Source of the DNA: Phoronis australis | Lineage: Eukaryota; Phoronida; Phoronidae | Length of the DNA: 64,000 bases | Direction: 5' to 3' | Assembly (NCBI GenBank): GCA_002633005.1 | Contig: NMRA01000260.1 | Span: forward strand, 203,529-267,528 | Shown: positions 24,801-35,950 of the stretch, piece after piece | How positions within the stretch are numbered: position 1 is the stretch's first letter | Layout of the letters: every line of letters starts with the position of its first letter | Position numbers and translations under genes: made by a program | The notes under the pieces: generated by a model | Databases searched by the model: none | What the model saw: only the letters and a program-made list of their open reading frames with translations | What the model was told of the DNA's origin: nothing

Positions 24801-27800
24801 GTCTACACTGAGTGGGCAACTCGTAACTCATAACTTTTCTACGGTTATAACTTCGAAATTTAATTCCCATTGTTCGGACCGAGATTTACAAGTGATAAAA
24901 CTCCCAAGTTCTTAGTTTTCGTTGCTTGAGTTCAATGCCATTGAATTCCTTTCATGTACACAAGGGGTTTATTGCCAACTGCACTCACCTTTCACACCAG
25001 GTTATCCCCAATTTGCAAATGTTTCACCCTCATGGATGGTTATAACCCTGCCACCCTTTATAACTTGTACAACTGGTTTTAAAATGTTCACACCGAGATA
25101 ACATCAAAACCAGGTTTAAAAGTTACAAGCACTTTGGTATACATAGTTACTGGGACATCTCTTCATATTCTCCTTCAGTTTGTGGAGTTTTTAACTGCGG
25201 TTCTCTCCATATGCTGTATGGTCTTTCTGGGATTTGCGGACGACGTCCTGAATCTACGATGGCGCCACAAAATGATCCTGCCCACTATAGCCTCTTTACC
25301 TCTTCTGATGGTTTATTTCGTCAACTATGACTCCACAGAGATCATCGTGCCAAAGCCGCTTCGCAGCATAATTGGATTCTCTGTTGATCTAGGTATACTC
25401 TCATCATTTGGGCTTAAAATGTCTGAAGTTGTGAGTACTTCACATTGTCAAAATCTGATAAAACTTGACAGTAGGGAATAAATAGAATTGACATTGCAAA
25501 TAAATTATTAAAGAGTCTGGTATCTGACTTTTTTACATCAATCCTGTTTTTAGAATGATGGTCATGTTTGTTTGAATCATTGAAACATTTTATCGCTCAA
25601 CTTATACTTTGGCAGCATGGTGGTCGCAAATAAATGATAAAAAAGCTGGGAAATCTGCGTTAAATTCTCATTCAAGAATACTGACAGCTGTCCACCAATT
25701 ACTCTGTTGCCGCGGCTGTATTGGAAAATGACTAGTACATCATAGACTACAAGACCAAAGTAGTCCGATAAAATACCATTTCCCCGATGTGACGGCTAAT
25801 TCTGTTAACATCTAAATAACTGGTAATAACTATTGAGGCAGCAAAATTCTAATTGCAAAATGAATTGGCCACCTCTCCAACTTTCCAGTTAATTCCCCTT
25901 TAGTTCATTCTCTGCAATCAGGGGAGACTACTCCGACGGTCATCAGGGGAGACTACTCTGACGATGAATTCCACTTACACCCATCTGTCATGTTGGGGGA
26001 ATTCGGAGTCATTTTGTCTGAATACTTTTGGCTTGTACTGTATCATAACAATAAACTGTATGTCTTACTGAATTATGTGTTTGTGGTCTCATGGGTACTA
26101 TATAGTATTCAGTCCTCTGCGCCTTTTTGTCAGGTGTGCTGTACTACATATATATGGGGATGATGGCCGTATTCTGTACCAACGCCATCAACATTCTAGC
26201 TGGTGTCAATGGTCTGGAGGCAGGCCAGTCATTCGTCATTGCTGTCTCGGTTGCCATATTCAACCTTCTGCAACTCGAAAGTATGTTATCACAATAAACC
26301 CTATAGCACATGGTGCTGTTTTAACGCATTGTGTTTCACATATAGTCAGTTTAGGTAAAGGATGGTCGTTGACACTTATGACAAGCTTGAGAAAAGAAAA
26401 TTTAACAATATGAACATTTGTGTGGTGGAGAGTGAGCACTTAGGTAGCATATGTTGCAATGTGAAATTGCAAGTGCTTTTTATTTTTGGCGTCTGTGTTT
26501 CACGTCTTGGTTTTAACAACTCTATTAACAAAATTTTTATGCTGATTTTGGGCACTGTGAAAATACTGTGATCACTGTTGGCCATAGTGAAATTATTAAT
26601 CATAATTGATAACATTAAGACCTAATAACTCAAATCTGCATTTTTTCCTGTTTAGCTGGCTAAAAGTGAAAATCAATAAGCCTTTTATTCACATCATATT
26701 AATTTTATAATATTCCATACCGTGATAGGATTCCATTTCCGATACCGGTCGAGTAGAAATCTTTTCATACTTGTGTGTTTGTTAGATCACATGTGTGGCC
26801 AACAGATGGCGTGCTGAGCTGACTTTGAAATGTTCGCGATACATATTTCCACGCCGGTTTAAGATTTATGTACTTAGAAATTGTTCACAAGCATGACTGC
26901 ATTTTTGTCCGACATTGACTTAAAACATCCGCTCATTATTTCAGATCCTGCTGCCACTCAAGAGGCACATGTGTTCTCGTTATACTTTTTGCTGCCGTTT
27001 TTAGCTGTGTGCTCCGCCTTGCTCTATCACAACTGGTGAGTCTTTAATTGGTACCATGGCTTCCTCAAGATTTGAGAGCATTTCTGTTGTCCTTTCTCCG
27101 TCCTTCCCCATCTTACCTCCCTCTGTCAGCGTCTCTCTGTTTCTCTCTCAGTCCTCACTCCTCAATCCTTTGCTCTCTCTCTCTCCCTCCCTCCCTCTCT
27201 CCCTCCCTCCCTCCCTCCCTCCCTCATTCCCCGCTTCCCTCCTGTAATCTCCTCTTCCAGTCCTTTTCACTCTCTATGTCCTCCGCACTATTACCATGCT
27301 TGTGATCTCTTTGTTATTTCAGTATTCGTCCATCTGTCCGTCCGTGTTTCCTCCCATGTTAGTTATACTGATCAACCAAAATATGTTTTACAAATAAGGT
27401 TTCATGCAGGATTTTAAGAACATGGTGTCCAAAATGGGTTTCCCAATTTCTCAGGACGTCGCATTCTAGTGACGCGTGACTGCGTTTTGATTATCCCAAG
27501 TCAAATTTGAGTTATAGTGAAGACATTGGTCTGCAATAAATTATAATGTTAATCGTATCTTACATAATATATTAGCCAACTTCTTTATTTTGAAAAGGCA
27601 AATGAGCAATCCAGAGCTGTTGTTAGCAAGCTAAACGAAATATTAAGGCTTAATTTATTTAGGTATCCAAATGCTCAACAGGGCATCCATATCCTGAATA
27701 GGACATTGTAGCTTGGGTGTCTAAATTTGAGTCAGGTACCCATTTGGATGTCCTGGATGCCTGCTAGATGAAGGCCTGATTGCAATCGTGTTCCATAAGT

Positions 27801-30800
27801 TGATAACCATTCTTACACACATGGACATGGTGGGGGCCATTTACAACTCAGCCAAAACTAAAATACCCGTAGAATCCCATCTGTTATTGAAGTCATCAAA
27901 TTTTTATTTTTTGTAAAGTAAATCTTTTTCAATTTTTATTTATTCAAAGACTTCCTTTTAAAAATATCCTAAATTGGGAGTTGTATTTTTTAAGTCGTTT
28001 GCTACAGTTGTGAAATTTTCCTGAACATGTAATAGAATTTTTCACATCTTCGTTTTGCCAAAAAATATATCGAAATTTGAAAGTTCCAATGAGATTCTGG
28101 TTTTGTACACTAAGACCCATTGACCAACAAAATCTTAAAGGACCTGGTTTAATCAAAATTCCAATACAAATGGGTGATGTCCTCTGGCATGTTTTGACGA
28201 AATGCACAAAGTTTACTATTTTGAACTTCCTCCATCACCTTCATCCCCTCCCTAAGGCCTGCTCATCCCTCCATTCTCCACCATCCCTTCCTTCCTTTGT
28301 CTCCCCTTCCTTCATACCCCACTGTCCCTCCTCCAGTTTTTTACTCATCGTTCCATCCCCTAGTTCTCTGGTACCCCTTTGACTCATCAATGTAACAAGT
28401 TATTGTGCCTTGATGAATTTTATTTGTCTGCAATACGTTTGTAAATCAGTGCAGGGTTAGGACTAAATTATTATCTCACTAGCATATTTTTGCGTCTAAC
28501 TTATGAAACTTGAGGCAAAACCATGATGTTGATAGCTTTCCACTGATTTAAAACAAATTGAAAACATGTGTTTTGTGTTTCAAAAGCTACCAGCAAAAAG
28601 CTGGGTCATTTGGCCCTCTAGTTTATTTAAGTGTTACTCAACATGGTTTACATACTTGCAACATGTTAGCATGCTGATAAGACCCCTATATATTGTTTTA
28701 CTTATTTACAGTCCCCATTGTCGAATAAAATAGACTGTAACAGAAAAGCAACAATATTTGTTCTTTCTAATGATAAATTTTCTGTAATTCCGACCTTCTT
28801 TCGGTGAATCTTATGATGAGCCTCACTTAACCACTGGCTAATGGGCATTTGCCTATTAGTCAAATGATTAGGACGCTTGCCGATTTTATCAGGGGTCGTT
28901 GGTTCAATCCCCGGGTCTGGTGATCTCAGCAATTACTACAGTACTCTTTCCAAAGTAAGACTTGACGAAGTACTCGTTATAAACCAAGGAATTCCCAAGC
29001 TTGGTGAGTGTTTGACTGACTTGTCCCACACTCTAATATCACTTACAAATTTGCGTCATTTCTTGGTGAGGGCCTTTTCCCATTGGAAAGACCAAAAAGT
29101 GCCACAGCGTGATTGAAAGCTGTAATGCCGCATCTACCACAAATGCAACATAGTGCAAATCTCTTAAATTAATGGGAAAATGTGGAGCACAGACAACAGA
29201 GTATGTCTACCCAATGGAAAAACCAAGCTTGCACATGTCGTGGTTGATGCTGTTATGTCACATGGGGAAATTCAATAACAAGCTAGTGGCTGACTAGATT
29301 ATTGCAGCAGCAACTTCAATATGGTTTAAACTGTTGATCCCAAGTAGCATTTCATACTTGAATGATGTGGTGTTGAGTAACACTGTGCGTGAGGATATTT
29401 CTTGATGTTCGGCACCAGTGCGATACTGAGACTCCTAGTAAGCTTTCTGTAGAAACCCACCTCGGTATTGGCGTGGAGCGTGCCTACTGCTAATACGTGA
29501 AAGTCAACCACAGAGATTATGTATTAAAATCACATTCGCAAGGGCAAGAATACTGTAGGCATGAAAAGTACTTGTGGATTACGTGTATCACCCCATTTCA
29601 TGATGAAAAACATGGATACTACGATATGATGCTTTACTGGACTTGGAAACTGCTGGAGGCAAAGTTTTTACATATATTGTATGCAAAGTTTTTCGTTAAA
29701 AACCTGTCCGTTGTTTTTCATTAATACTGTTATTTATATATCCGAGTCGCTCTCTCTCCATCTTCTTTCTAAATGCTTATTAATGTTATTATCCTCTTGT
29801 CGTTTTCCTGTTTCAGGTATCCATCCTCTGTGTTTGTCGGCGACACCTTTTGTTACTTCGCTGGCATGACGTTTGCTGTGGTTGCCATCCTCGGCCATTA
29901 CAGCAAGACGATGATGCTCTTCTTCATTCCACAAACTTTAAACTTCTTATATTCAGTACCACAGATATTTTCACTTGTGCCTTGCCCCAGGCATAGACTG
30001 CCCAGGTAAGGACAATTGGACAGGTACTTTCCCTGTGTAGCTTGTAGGGCTGCTTGAACTTAATGTTGGGAAAGTGTACAGTAGTATGACTGTAGGCTTT
30101 ATTCATCCAGGGGTATGACAGACTTTTCCAATTGCGTGCTATTTTAGAAACAGACTGACATGGTCATGTAAAAGATACACTGGAGAAATTTTGTACTTTT
30201 CGGACACTTTTTGGCTAAATTCGTCACAACAGCAATTTATGGACTTTCGTTGATAACGTCTTCTGCTTGAACATCATTGATGGCTATGGGTGAATGCTAA
30301 CTGTTGTGTGACTGATAGGCGTATGATGAGTTTGTTTCAACAAAACAGGCAAGTGTTTAGTTTCAGCTCAAGATGGCCACTTTTTGACAAATGCAGGCTG
30401 TTTAAGTATTTGGCTACCTTCCTTAGCAAAGATCAAGTTTGTTAAATAACTTTGAAGTATGAGTGAAAGACCCATGAAACTATGTATATACATACATATA
30501 CATACACACGTACACACATATATTTTAAATCGTTGGTGATTGCAGAATCCCATAATGTTCACAGAGATAATGCCCAGGTATTTGTAATCATGTGGCAGTG
30601 TTTTTTCTAAAAGAATCTTGATTATTCACAGAGATCACCGTAATTTCCACAATCATGATTTTTTTGCTTGAAACTTGCAAATTCTGTTTCATATTCCATT
30701 AGCCACAAAAGCGTGCCTTTTAGCCCAATGAGTCCACTGTCAAAAGTGCAGACATCAACATTCCTTGAAAATGGAATTCTAGATTTTTGAGTCAAGCTCG

Positions 30801-33633
30801 CGAGTCAAATGCTTGAAGAGAAACCCCAGACACACTTTTATAAAATAAAGAAAAAAATTTACAAGTTTCGTTCAAAAATTATGTTTATGAAAAACACAGC
30901 GATCTCCATGACAGATCTTGATTTTGAGAAAAAATGCATGCATATGGTTACAATTGCTTTCAAATAAATGATAAGATGATGTGATATTCAAGGATTTGAA
31001 AAATATACCGTATTGGCCCTAATAAGCGCCCATGCCCCTATAAGCACCCCCCCATGCGTTTTCAGACTTTAATAGAATAAGCGCCCAGTCCATGAACGGC
31101 ATGTACATGCGAAAAATGCCTTACCTACAGTTCTAAAATTCTACAATAACGTCTTCAATTTATCAATAAGATACGATAACCCTGACAAAAATCATTGTGC
31201 GAGGAATTTGTAGACCACGAGCCTCGCCGCTATGTCAGTATTTAGCCGTGACTATACACTAAAAACATCCGCAGCGCTGCAAAAAAAGAATGCAAGTTTT
31301 GCTGATCTTGCGAAGGACGTGTCCTATCATGGTCTGGCCTTTCAAAACAGACGCAGCGTACTTGTCAAGGGGATTGTATTGTATCTTTTCCGTACAGATC
31401 TTAATTCTCCCTCCAGGAATCCAAATCTCTTTGTACTCGTGAAAACCGCGAACCAGAGACTAATAAAAACTTGACCTTCGTTCAGTTGAAAGCACGCGAG
31501 TAGGAAGCGCGCGCTACATTCAAGAATCTGTCATCGAAGATAGTCTTTGGAAACTATCTATTCATGAAACGGGTAGCATAGCATCAGCAAGAAATAAAGA
31601 CTGGCGCTTATTTCCGAAAGTTTCTGATACGGTAAAAACGTTTGCGTTATTCTTAAGGGGAAATTATTAAATTAGCTATAATTGGTTTTTTAAAGTCAAA
31701 ATGACCCACTGATAATGAACACTTAGCACCCTTTCACCCACGAATCTCCCGAAAAATAACTGTTAGACTGTCACGCATGCAGTCACCCGACGACTCAATG
31801 ACATTGACCTTACCGAGACAATTCTCGATCGTTTTTATGGCAGAAGATCGGCAAGTGCTAAAAAAACACGTTTTGCTTTACTGCTTGTGTTAACTTCCTT
31901 AGTTACAATGCACACCTATAGATCGTTACATCGCGTTTACTCTGGCAAATGAACTCTAATGATATGCACGCACTTGCTCTCACACACAATACGCTGACAA
32001 ACATCACGTGACAACAACGTGTGTTTGTTAATCCAACTCCACAGGAACTTAAAAATCTTAGGGACGCTATTTTGAAAACTTAAGGAGGACAATCAGGTAA
32101 TTTGTTGAGTGAAGAATTCAAGTTAACACCTATTGGCGATCGCGAGCCAGCGACGCATCAATCGGTGTGTTTTCGCACTGGGATTTTTTTGTAGATAATC
32201 TGTCGTAGGTTACAGATGAGTCACAGAGCGTAAATTTGTTGAATTCTAGCTTACGATTTCACCTATTTTGGAGACCGGGTTTCAACCATTTTTGGGCTAT
32301 AATAAGCGCCCCTCTTCCTGAAGCGAATTTTTCTAAGGGCCCTGGGCCCTTATTAGGGCAAATACGGTATAGTTTTATGGGTCTAATAGTATTACGTAAA
32401 AAGTAAGAATAAGAAATTCTATCCTTGGTAATGAAGGATAGTCCTGAGGTGAAACATCCTTCAATTATGATTGGAGAAGTCACATATAAGACAGGCAAAC
32501 CTCCTCAGACCTACGTAATAGGTCACCAGCAATGGTACATTTGTGCCACCTGACATCATGTACCGATGCCAACTTTGATTAGTTGATGAGATGTATGTGG
32601 ATAGTCACTATGGTAAAAATGAGTTTGTGGCGGCTTTGCAACATTCATTGCAATACGACTCTTTTTAGCTACCTAAAGACCAGCATGTGCTAACCAAAAC
32701 ATGGCATGCATTTGTGACCATGACTCTTATACGGAATTGTCTTCAGTTTACTCTGTGTCCGATGTTGGCTTACTGAGGTGACAATAAGAACACGGAACTG
32801 ATGGGATGTGCTTTTGATCACATTACAAGTGTAATGAACTTGATAAACATATAAAACTGGTGTTTTTGGTATCAATACCAATTTGCTCAATTAGTTTTTT
32901 ATATTTATCTCAAAGCCTTTTCACCTTGAACAACATGATTGTAGTTATTTTACTACACAGAACGTAGAACTGTCCTGGTAGACAGGTGTGTTTCATGTAT
33001 TTTATTGCGGCCTCTGAGATAGCGAGGTCAGCTATTGCTGGAACATGAAACCGCTATTATTTTTAACAATGAGGCTTAAATTAAAACCAAGTTTGTTTCT
33101 TCTTGTGCAACATTACTGATGATAAAAAATGTACATGGCTCGAACTATTTTGTTCAAAATCTTGAAATATTTTTGTCCCATGAAAGATGAAAAATATATT
33201 TAACGACCTACCTATGAAATAAATCTTTTACTACACCTTAAAATAGTTTCTCACAAGAATCAGGAAACACGGCAACTGATGTTTCTCTTCAATCTCTTGA
33301 AAGATATTTATTTGTTCTTAAAGGTTGAATCACGAGACAGGAAAACTAAACATGAGTTATTCCAAGTTCAAGGAATCTGATCTTGGTCTTCTTGGTTCAT
33401 TAATTCTGAGAATATTCTCACTCATCGGGATTGCGGAAGTCACCACCGCAACTGGAGAAGATGGGAAATACATGGAGTGCAACAACCTCACTCTGATCAA
33501 CTTTGTATTAAAAGTGTTTGGACCATTACATGAGAGGACTCTGGTTCTGGTGTTGTTGGCTATTCAAGTACTGTTCAGTCTTGCAGCTTTCTTGGTACGC
33601 TTTGAGCTAGCCAAAGTGTTCTATGATGTCTAG
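21686..33633 (+). CDS. DPAGT1: UDP-GlcNAc:dolichyl-phosphate GlcNAc-1-phosphotransferase, complete in seven coding exons
   Basis: The ER-membrane enzyme (ALG7) moves GlcNAc-1-phosphate from UDP-GlcNAc to dolichyl phosphate. This is the first step of the N-glycan precursor and the target of tunicamycin. Exons 21686-21846, 23646-23766, 25179-25392, 26134-26280, 26945-27035, 29817-30005 and 33324-33633 join in frame at GT-AG borders into 410 residues (human 408). Key motifs: DLNK near residue 48, [14 protein letters not shown] with Asp115/Asp116, [16 protein letters not shown] with Asn185, [12 protein letters not shown] with Asp254, CPRHRLPR at 301-308. The chain is a string of hydrophobic membrane segments (about ten in the family) and ends FYDV as in vertebrates. 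The start is the ATG that gives [12 protein letters not shown]; the frame is open 13 codons further up but without another good start. Confidence 0.97.
21871..22350. mobile_element. Foldback element in DPAGT1 intron 1
   Basis: A 12-bp perfect hairpin (CACCGTCTCTAG, loop CCGA) at 21871-21898 opens a larger palindrome. 21930-22065 (CACTGACTAAAACAT, TTGTTATAAATAC, CCTTCCAACTCGAAGAAAT in order) recurs as the reverse complement at 22170-22300. An inner pair (CCATTTTTAACACTGCA and TGCAGTGTAAAAATGG) flanks the centre near 22110. Almost the whole 0.48 kb is one imperfect inverted repeat, as in foldback transposons or palindromic MITEs. It has no coding capacity. Confidence 0.8.
22371..22560. mobile_element. 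Partial MITE of the 14.2-kb family
   Basis: AGGCCCATTCCAAGAAATCTGA matches the left terminus of the element at 14193. The interior has the same GACTTA/TAAGTC words. No matching right terminus is visible, so the copy is truncated or decayed. Confidence 0.45.
23281..23422 (+). other. Coding-like stretch inside DPAGT1 intron 1
   Basis: About 47 codons of plausible protein composition ([32 protein letters not shown]) that end at a potential donor (ATG then GTATGC). No 3' splice site stands directly before it, and DPAGT1 exons 1 and 2 join perfectly without it. It could be a decayed mobile-element exon or chance. I do not recognise a family. Confidence 0.2.
23646..23766 (+). CDS. DPAGT1: DPAGT1 coding exon 2
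   Basis: Residues 54-94. Begins [10 protein letters not shown] (conserved PESQG) through membrane segment 2, ends FPHHE; GTAATT donor, phase 0. Confidence 0.95.
23767..25178 (+). other. DPAGT1 intron 2
   Basis: 1412 bp. Contains a 28-bp tandem repeat (24584-24667). Otherwise no feature recognised. Confidence 0.85.
24584..24667. repeat. 28-bp tandem repeat, three copies
   Basis: Three identical copies of a 28-bp unit starting GGTGAAGCCAAGTGGCC and ending TATATAAG. It lies within intron 2 of DPAGT1. Confidence 0.95.
25179..25392 (+). CDS. DPAGT1: DPAGT1 coding exon 3
   Basis: Residues 95-165 plus one base. Carries the catalytic [14 protein letters not shown] block (Asp115, Asp116) and VPKPLR. 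Acceptor TTCAG, donor GTATAC, phase 1. Confidence 0.96.
25393..26133 (+). other. DPAGT1 intron 3
   Basis: 741 bp. A 25-bp sequence beginning ATCAGGGGAGACTACTC is duplicated in tandem at 25918-25967. Nothing else recognised. Confidence 0.85.
26134..26280 (+). CDS. DPAGT1: DPAGT1 coding exon 4
   Basis: Residues 166-214 plus one base. Membrane helix ([11 protein letters not shown]) and the [16 protein letters not shown] motif with Asn182/Asn185. Donor GTATGT. Confidence 0.96.
26281..26944 (+). other. DPAGT1 intron 4
   Basis: 664 bp, AT-rich; no repeat or RNA gene recognised. Confidence 0.85.
26945..27035 (+). CDS. DPAGT1: DPAGT1 coding exon 5
   Basis: Residues 215-244 plus two bases: short luminal or cytosolic loop NPAATQEAH, helix, then LLYHNW. 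The loop is two residues longer than in human. Donor GTGAGT. Confidence 0.95.
27085..27250. repeat. Pyrimidine-rich (TC)n/(TCCC)n tract
   Basis: Imperfect CTCTCTCT and CCCTCCCT repeats about 50-215 bp downstream of the exon 5 donor. Simple sequence with no protein-coding meaning. Confidence 0.85.
28850..28925 (+). mobile_element. tRNA-like SINE head (A and B box)
   Basis: GGTTCAATCCC at 28901-28911 matches an RNA polymerase III B box. About 35-45 nt upstream TAGTCAAATGATTAGGACGC resembles an A-box/D-arm. The acceptor stem does not pair, so this is a tRNA-derived SINE or a decayed tRNA, not a working tRNA gene. Confidence 0.4.
29817..30005 (+). CDS. DPAGT1: DPAGT1 coding exon 6
   Basis: Residues 245-307 plus two bases. 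Carries [12 protein letters not shown] (Asp254) and the cytosolic CPRHRLPR loop that binds the nucleotide-sugar phosphates. Donor GTAAGG. Confidence 0.96.
30006..33323 (+). other. DPAGT1 intron 6
   Basis: 3318 bp, the largest intron. It contains a 1.36-kb inverted-repeat transposon (31006-32369) and a TACATA/CACA microsatellite near 30484-30521. Confidence 0.85.
31006..32369. mobile_element. 1.36-kb non-autonomous DNA transposon
   Basis: The left terminus TACCGTATTGGCCCTAATAA and the reverse complement of the right terminus (TACCGTATTTGCCCTAATAA) match at 19 of 20 positions. TA flanks both ends. GCGCCC-rich subterminal words (AATAAGCGCCC) lie just inside each end. The interior shows no transposase; an 80-codon plus-strand frame at 31232 looks like chance. 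A diverged AATAAGCGC-rich fragment also lies at about 58976-59050. Confidence 0.8.
33324..33633 (+). CDS. DPAGT1: DPAGT1 coding exon 7 (terminal)
   Basis: Residues 308-410 and TAG. Starts [15 protein letters not shown], equivalent to the conserved GKLEMSYSKF of vertebrates; contains [10 protein letters not shown] and the last membrane helix; ends FYDV. Acceptor AAAG. Confidence 0.96.
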
Positions 33634-33653
33634 ATTGTAGTGCTAGGGGAACT

Positions 33654-33908
33654 AGGGGTCCATTTCATGAAAATTGACTTAAGTTGAAAAATTTGTCTTA
33701 AACACCTCACAACTTTTACTGAAAATAGTTTTATCTCATATTGCCAAAAGTACAGGGTTGCTGAAAATATGCCCATAATTGGAAGTGGCTTAGATAATTG
33801 TCATAAATTATTCCCAAACTGTGATATGCTAACAATTACATAAACTTTGTAATTGGGAGCTAAGGAAAAATTTCCGACTTAGGTGTCACTTTTCATGAAA
33901 CAAGCCCT
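33654..33908. mobile_element. MITE-like unit with TTTCATGAAAA termini
   Basis: Left AGGGGTCCATTTCATGAAAA and right end (reverse complement AGGGCTTGTTTCATGAAAA) pair well; the interior has GACTTAAG and CTTAGG near the ends. It resembles the 14.2-kb family but is more diverged. A second copy at 34271-34525 is due to the tandem duplication. Confidence 0.5.
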
Positions 33909-33987
33909 AGGGTTCTCCAGTGTTCAGACTATTGGATTGGACAGTCTTCGTATGTGTGGTTACAATATGTTCAAATAGCTATTGGGA

Positions 33988-34206
33988 GAGAGAGGGAGGA
34001 AGGGATGGATGGAGGGAGAGGGAGAAAGAGGGAGAGAGAGAAGTTGTTTATTTGTACTTGGAGCTAGGTTGTATGATCATCATCCTACTTGTGGGTTGAA
34101 TAGGAAAAAGCCGTGCAATAATGGTGTGGGTGTGATTATGGGATTTTACTTTGAATTCTTACTTTCTCAGCATTTGTTTGTACTATGTAAACCTTGGGCT
34201 TATCAT
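33988..34206 (-). mobile_element. LINE 3' UTR fragment with (TC)n tail
   Basis: On the minus strand, AGCTCCAAGTACAAATAAAC runs into a TC-rich tract. The same join occurs at 43563, downstream of a recognisable LINE zinc domain, so this is a tail-only copy of that LINE. The copy at 34604-34828 is part of the tandem duplication. Confidence 0.6.
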
Positions 34207-34238
34207 GACTGAAAATAAAATTTTTCATGCCTCTTTAT

Positions 34239-34855
34239 NATGATGTCTAGATTGTAGTGCTAAGGGAACTAGGGGTCCGTATCATGAAAATTGACTTAAG
34301 TCGAAAAATTTGTCTTAAACACCGCTCAACTTTTACTGAAAATAGTTTTATCTCATATTGCCAAAAGTACAGGGTTGCTGAAAATATGGCCATAATTGGA
34401 AGTGGGTCAGATAATTGTTATAAATTATTCCCAAACTGTGATATGCTAACAATTACATAAACTTTGTAATTGGGAGCTAAGGAAAAATTTTCGACTTAGG
34501 TGTCACTTTTCATGATACAAGCCCTAGGGTTCTCCAGTGCTCAGACTATTGGATTGGACAGTCTTCGTATGTGTGGTGTGGTTACAATATGTTCAAATAG
34601 CTATTGGGAGAGAGAGGGAGGGAGGGATGGATGGAGGGAGAGGGAGAAAGAGGGAGAGAGAGAAGTTGTTTATTTGTACTTGGAGCTAGGTTGTATGATC
34701 ATCATCCTACTTGTGGGTTGAATAGGAAAAAGCCGTGCAATAATGGTGTGGGTGTGATTATGGGATTTTACTTTGAATTCTTACTTTCTCAGCATTTGTT
34801 TGTACTATGTAAACCTTGGGCTTATCATGACTGAAAAAAATTTTTATGCCTCTTT
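34239..34855. repeat. Tandem duplication, copy 2
   Basis: Begins with the N and ATGATGTCTAG and repeats copy 1 with only scattered substitutions and small indels. It diverges after CTCTTTATAA at about 34858. It repeats the DPAGT1 stop codon but no other coding sequence, so it is not a second gene. Confidence 0.95.
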
Positions 34856-34859
34856 ATAA

Positions 34860-35950
34860 TTGCTGTCCAACGTTATATCTGCTGCATTCTTTCTCAAACC
34901 ACATGAAATTTTGACTGGGAAGATTTATGTACCATAGCATCCCCCTGTTAGTCATCTAAATTTTGGCAAAATATTGCTTGTTGGTCGGTTGTGATAATGG
35001 CATGCCAGATTTTGATTGAACTTGGCACAATGATTTTCAAATGGTGTCAGTTGCCTTAGCACCCTGTTGCCGGTTTTAGTGTAATTTCTTGTTAATTCTA
35101 AGACTCGATGGTTTTTGTTGAAACTTGGTTGAAATGGACTATCACCATTTCTGGCGATATTGATTTGTCTACCAGAGAACCCATACTTAAGAGTTGTTTT
35201 CAACAAGGTGCATGTTGTCCAATTTTTAAAAATTATTGCTCATTAGTAGTTGTTGCTGTTGTTATTATTATGAGATACAATAAACATTGTAGTGATAGTA
35301 ACAATGAAAGGTATGAATTGATTTATATGCCAAATAAACTAAACGTTTAGTGTCATATGCACTCTACATTAGATGTGCCTCATGGATTTGTGTTAACAAA
35401 CCAGCAAACATCCTCCCTTGAAATATCTTGTGGTAACTTTTTGAATGTGCTTAATACTCTCAGTTTATCTTCAGGCACCATTGCAGTAAGTTTGTTTATG
35501 AATTTGATGACTTTAATCAAACAGGTGGTAAAAGTGAATGAGTTAAGGATCATGAGGTCTCGGAAGAAGTGATCTCTGAAAGTTTAGTTGCATTCTCAAG
35601 CATAAACTATAATCTTGGTGGACTGTAATGACTGAATTAATTGTGAAAGTGGTGTGGGTAATTGTTATTTATAATTTGTTTTATTTTTTTGTAATGTTTC
35701 AATCTTGGGGGTTTTATGTGTATTGTCATTACCACATATGTCACAATCATTTTTGGCTTTGTATTTTTGTTTGAGGAAAATATAATGAAGTGTTATTTAC
35801 ATAAGTGTTTTCTTCGCTTTTTAAGTCCTTCACAGCACTGAGTTGAACAAGATGAAATAGCGATTAATGAATCTTCCTGTCAAGTAATCAATGGCCTCCA
35901 TGTGGTCCAATGGGGGCTACCATGAGTGATTATGAACACCAACTTGCCAT
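34860..35950. other. Intergenic between DPAGT1 and the first array
   Basis: No gene recognised. Possible poly(A) hexamers (AATAAA near 35278) lie here. Two loosely similar blocks of about 110 bp at 34938-35090 may be decayed repeat units. Confidence 0.5.

Larger units (their letters stand above)
27036..29816 (+). other. DPAGT1 intron 5
   Basis: 2781 bp. Starts with a pyrimidine-rich (TCCC)n tract, has a second C/T-rich patch near 28240-28380 and a tRNA-like sequence near 28850-28925. Confidence 0.85.
33624..34238. repeat. Tandem duplication, copy 1 (617-bp period)
   Basis: Begins at the last three codons of DPAGT1 (GATGTCTAG) and runs through the 3' flank. It is followed by an N at 34239 and then a near-identical copy. 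It contains a MITE-like unit (33654-33908), a GA-rich run and a LINE 3'-end sequence. A possible poly(A) signal AATAAA for DPAGT1 lies at 34214-34219. Confidence 0.95.

Noticed and set aside
27048-27305. Plus-strand frames rich in Ser, Leu and Pro after DPAGT1 exon 5
   Set aside because: Translation of a (TCCC)n/(TC)n tract inside an intron.
34240-34252. Second copy of the DPAGT1 terminal codons
   Set aside because: Only GATGTCTAG and non-coding flank are repeated; no second gene.
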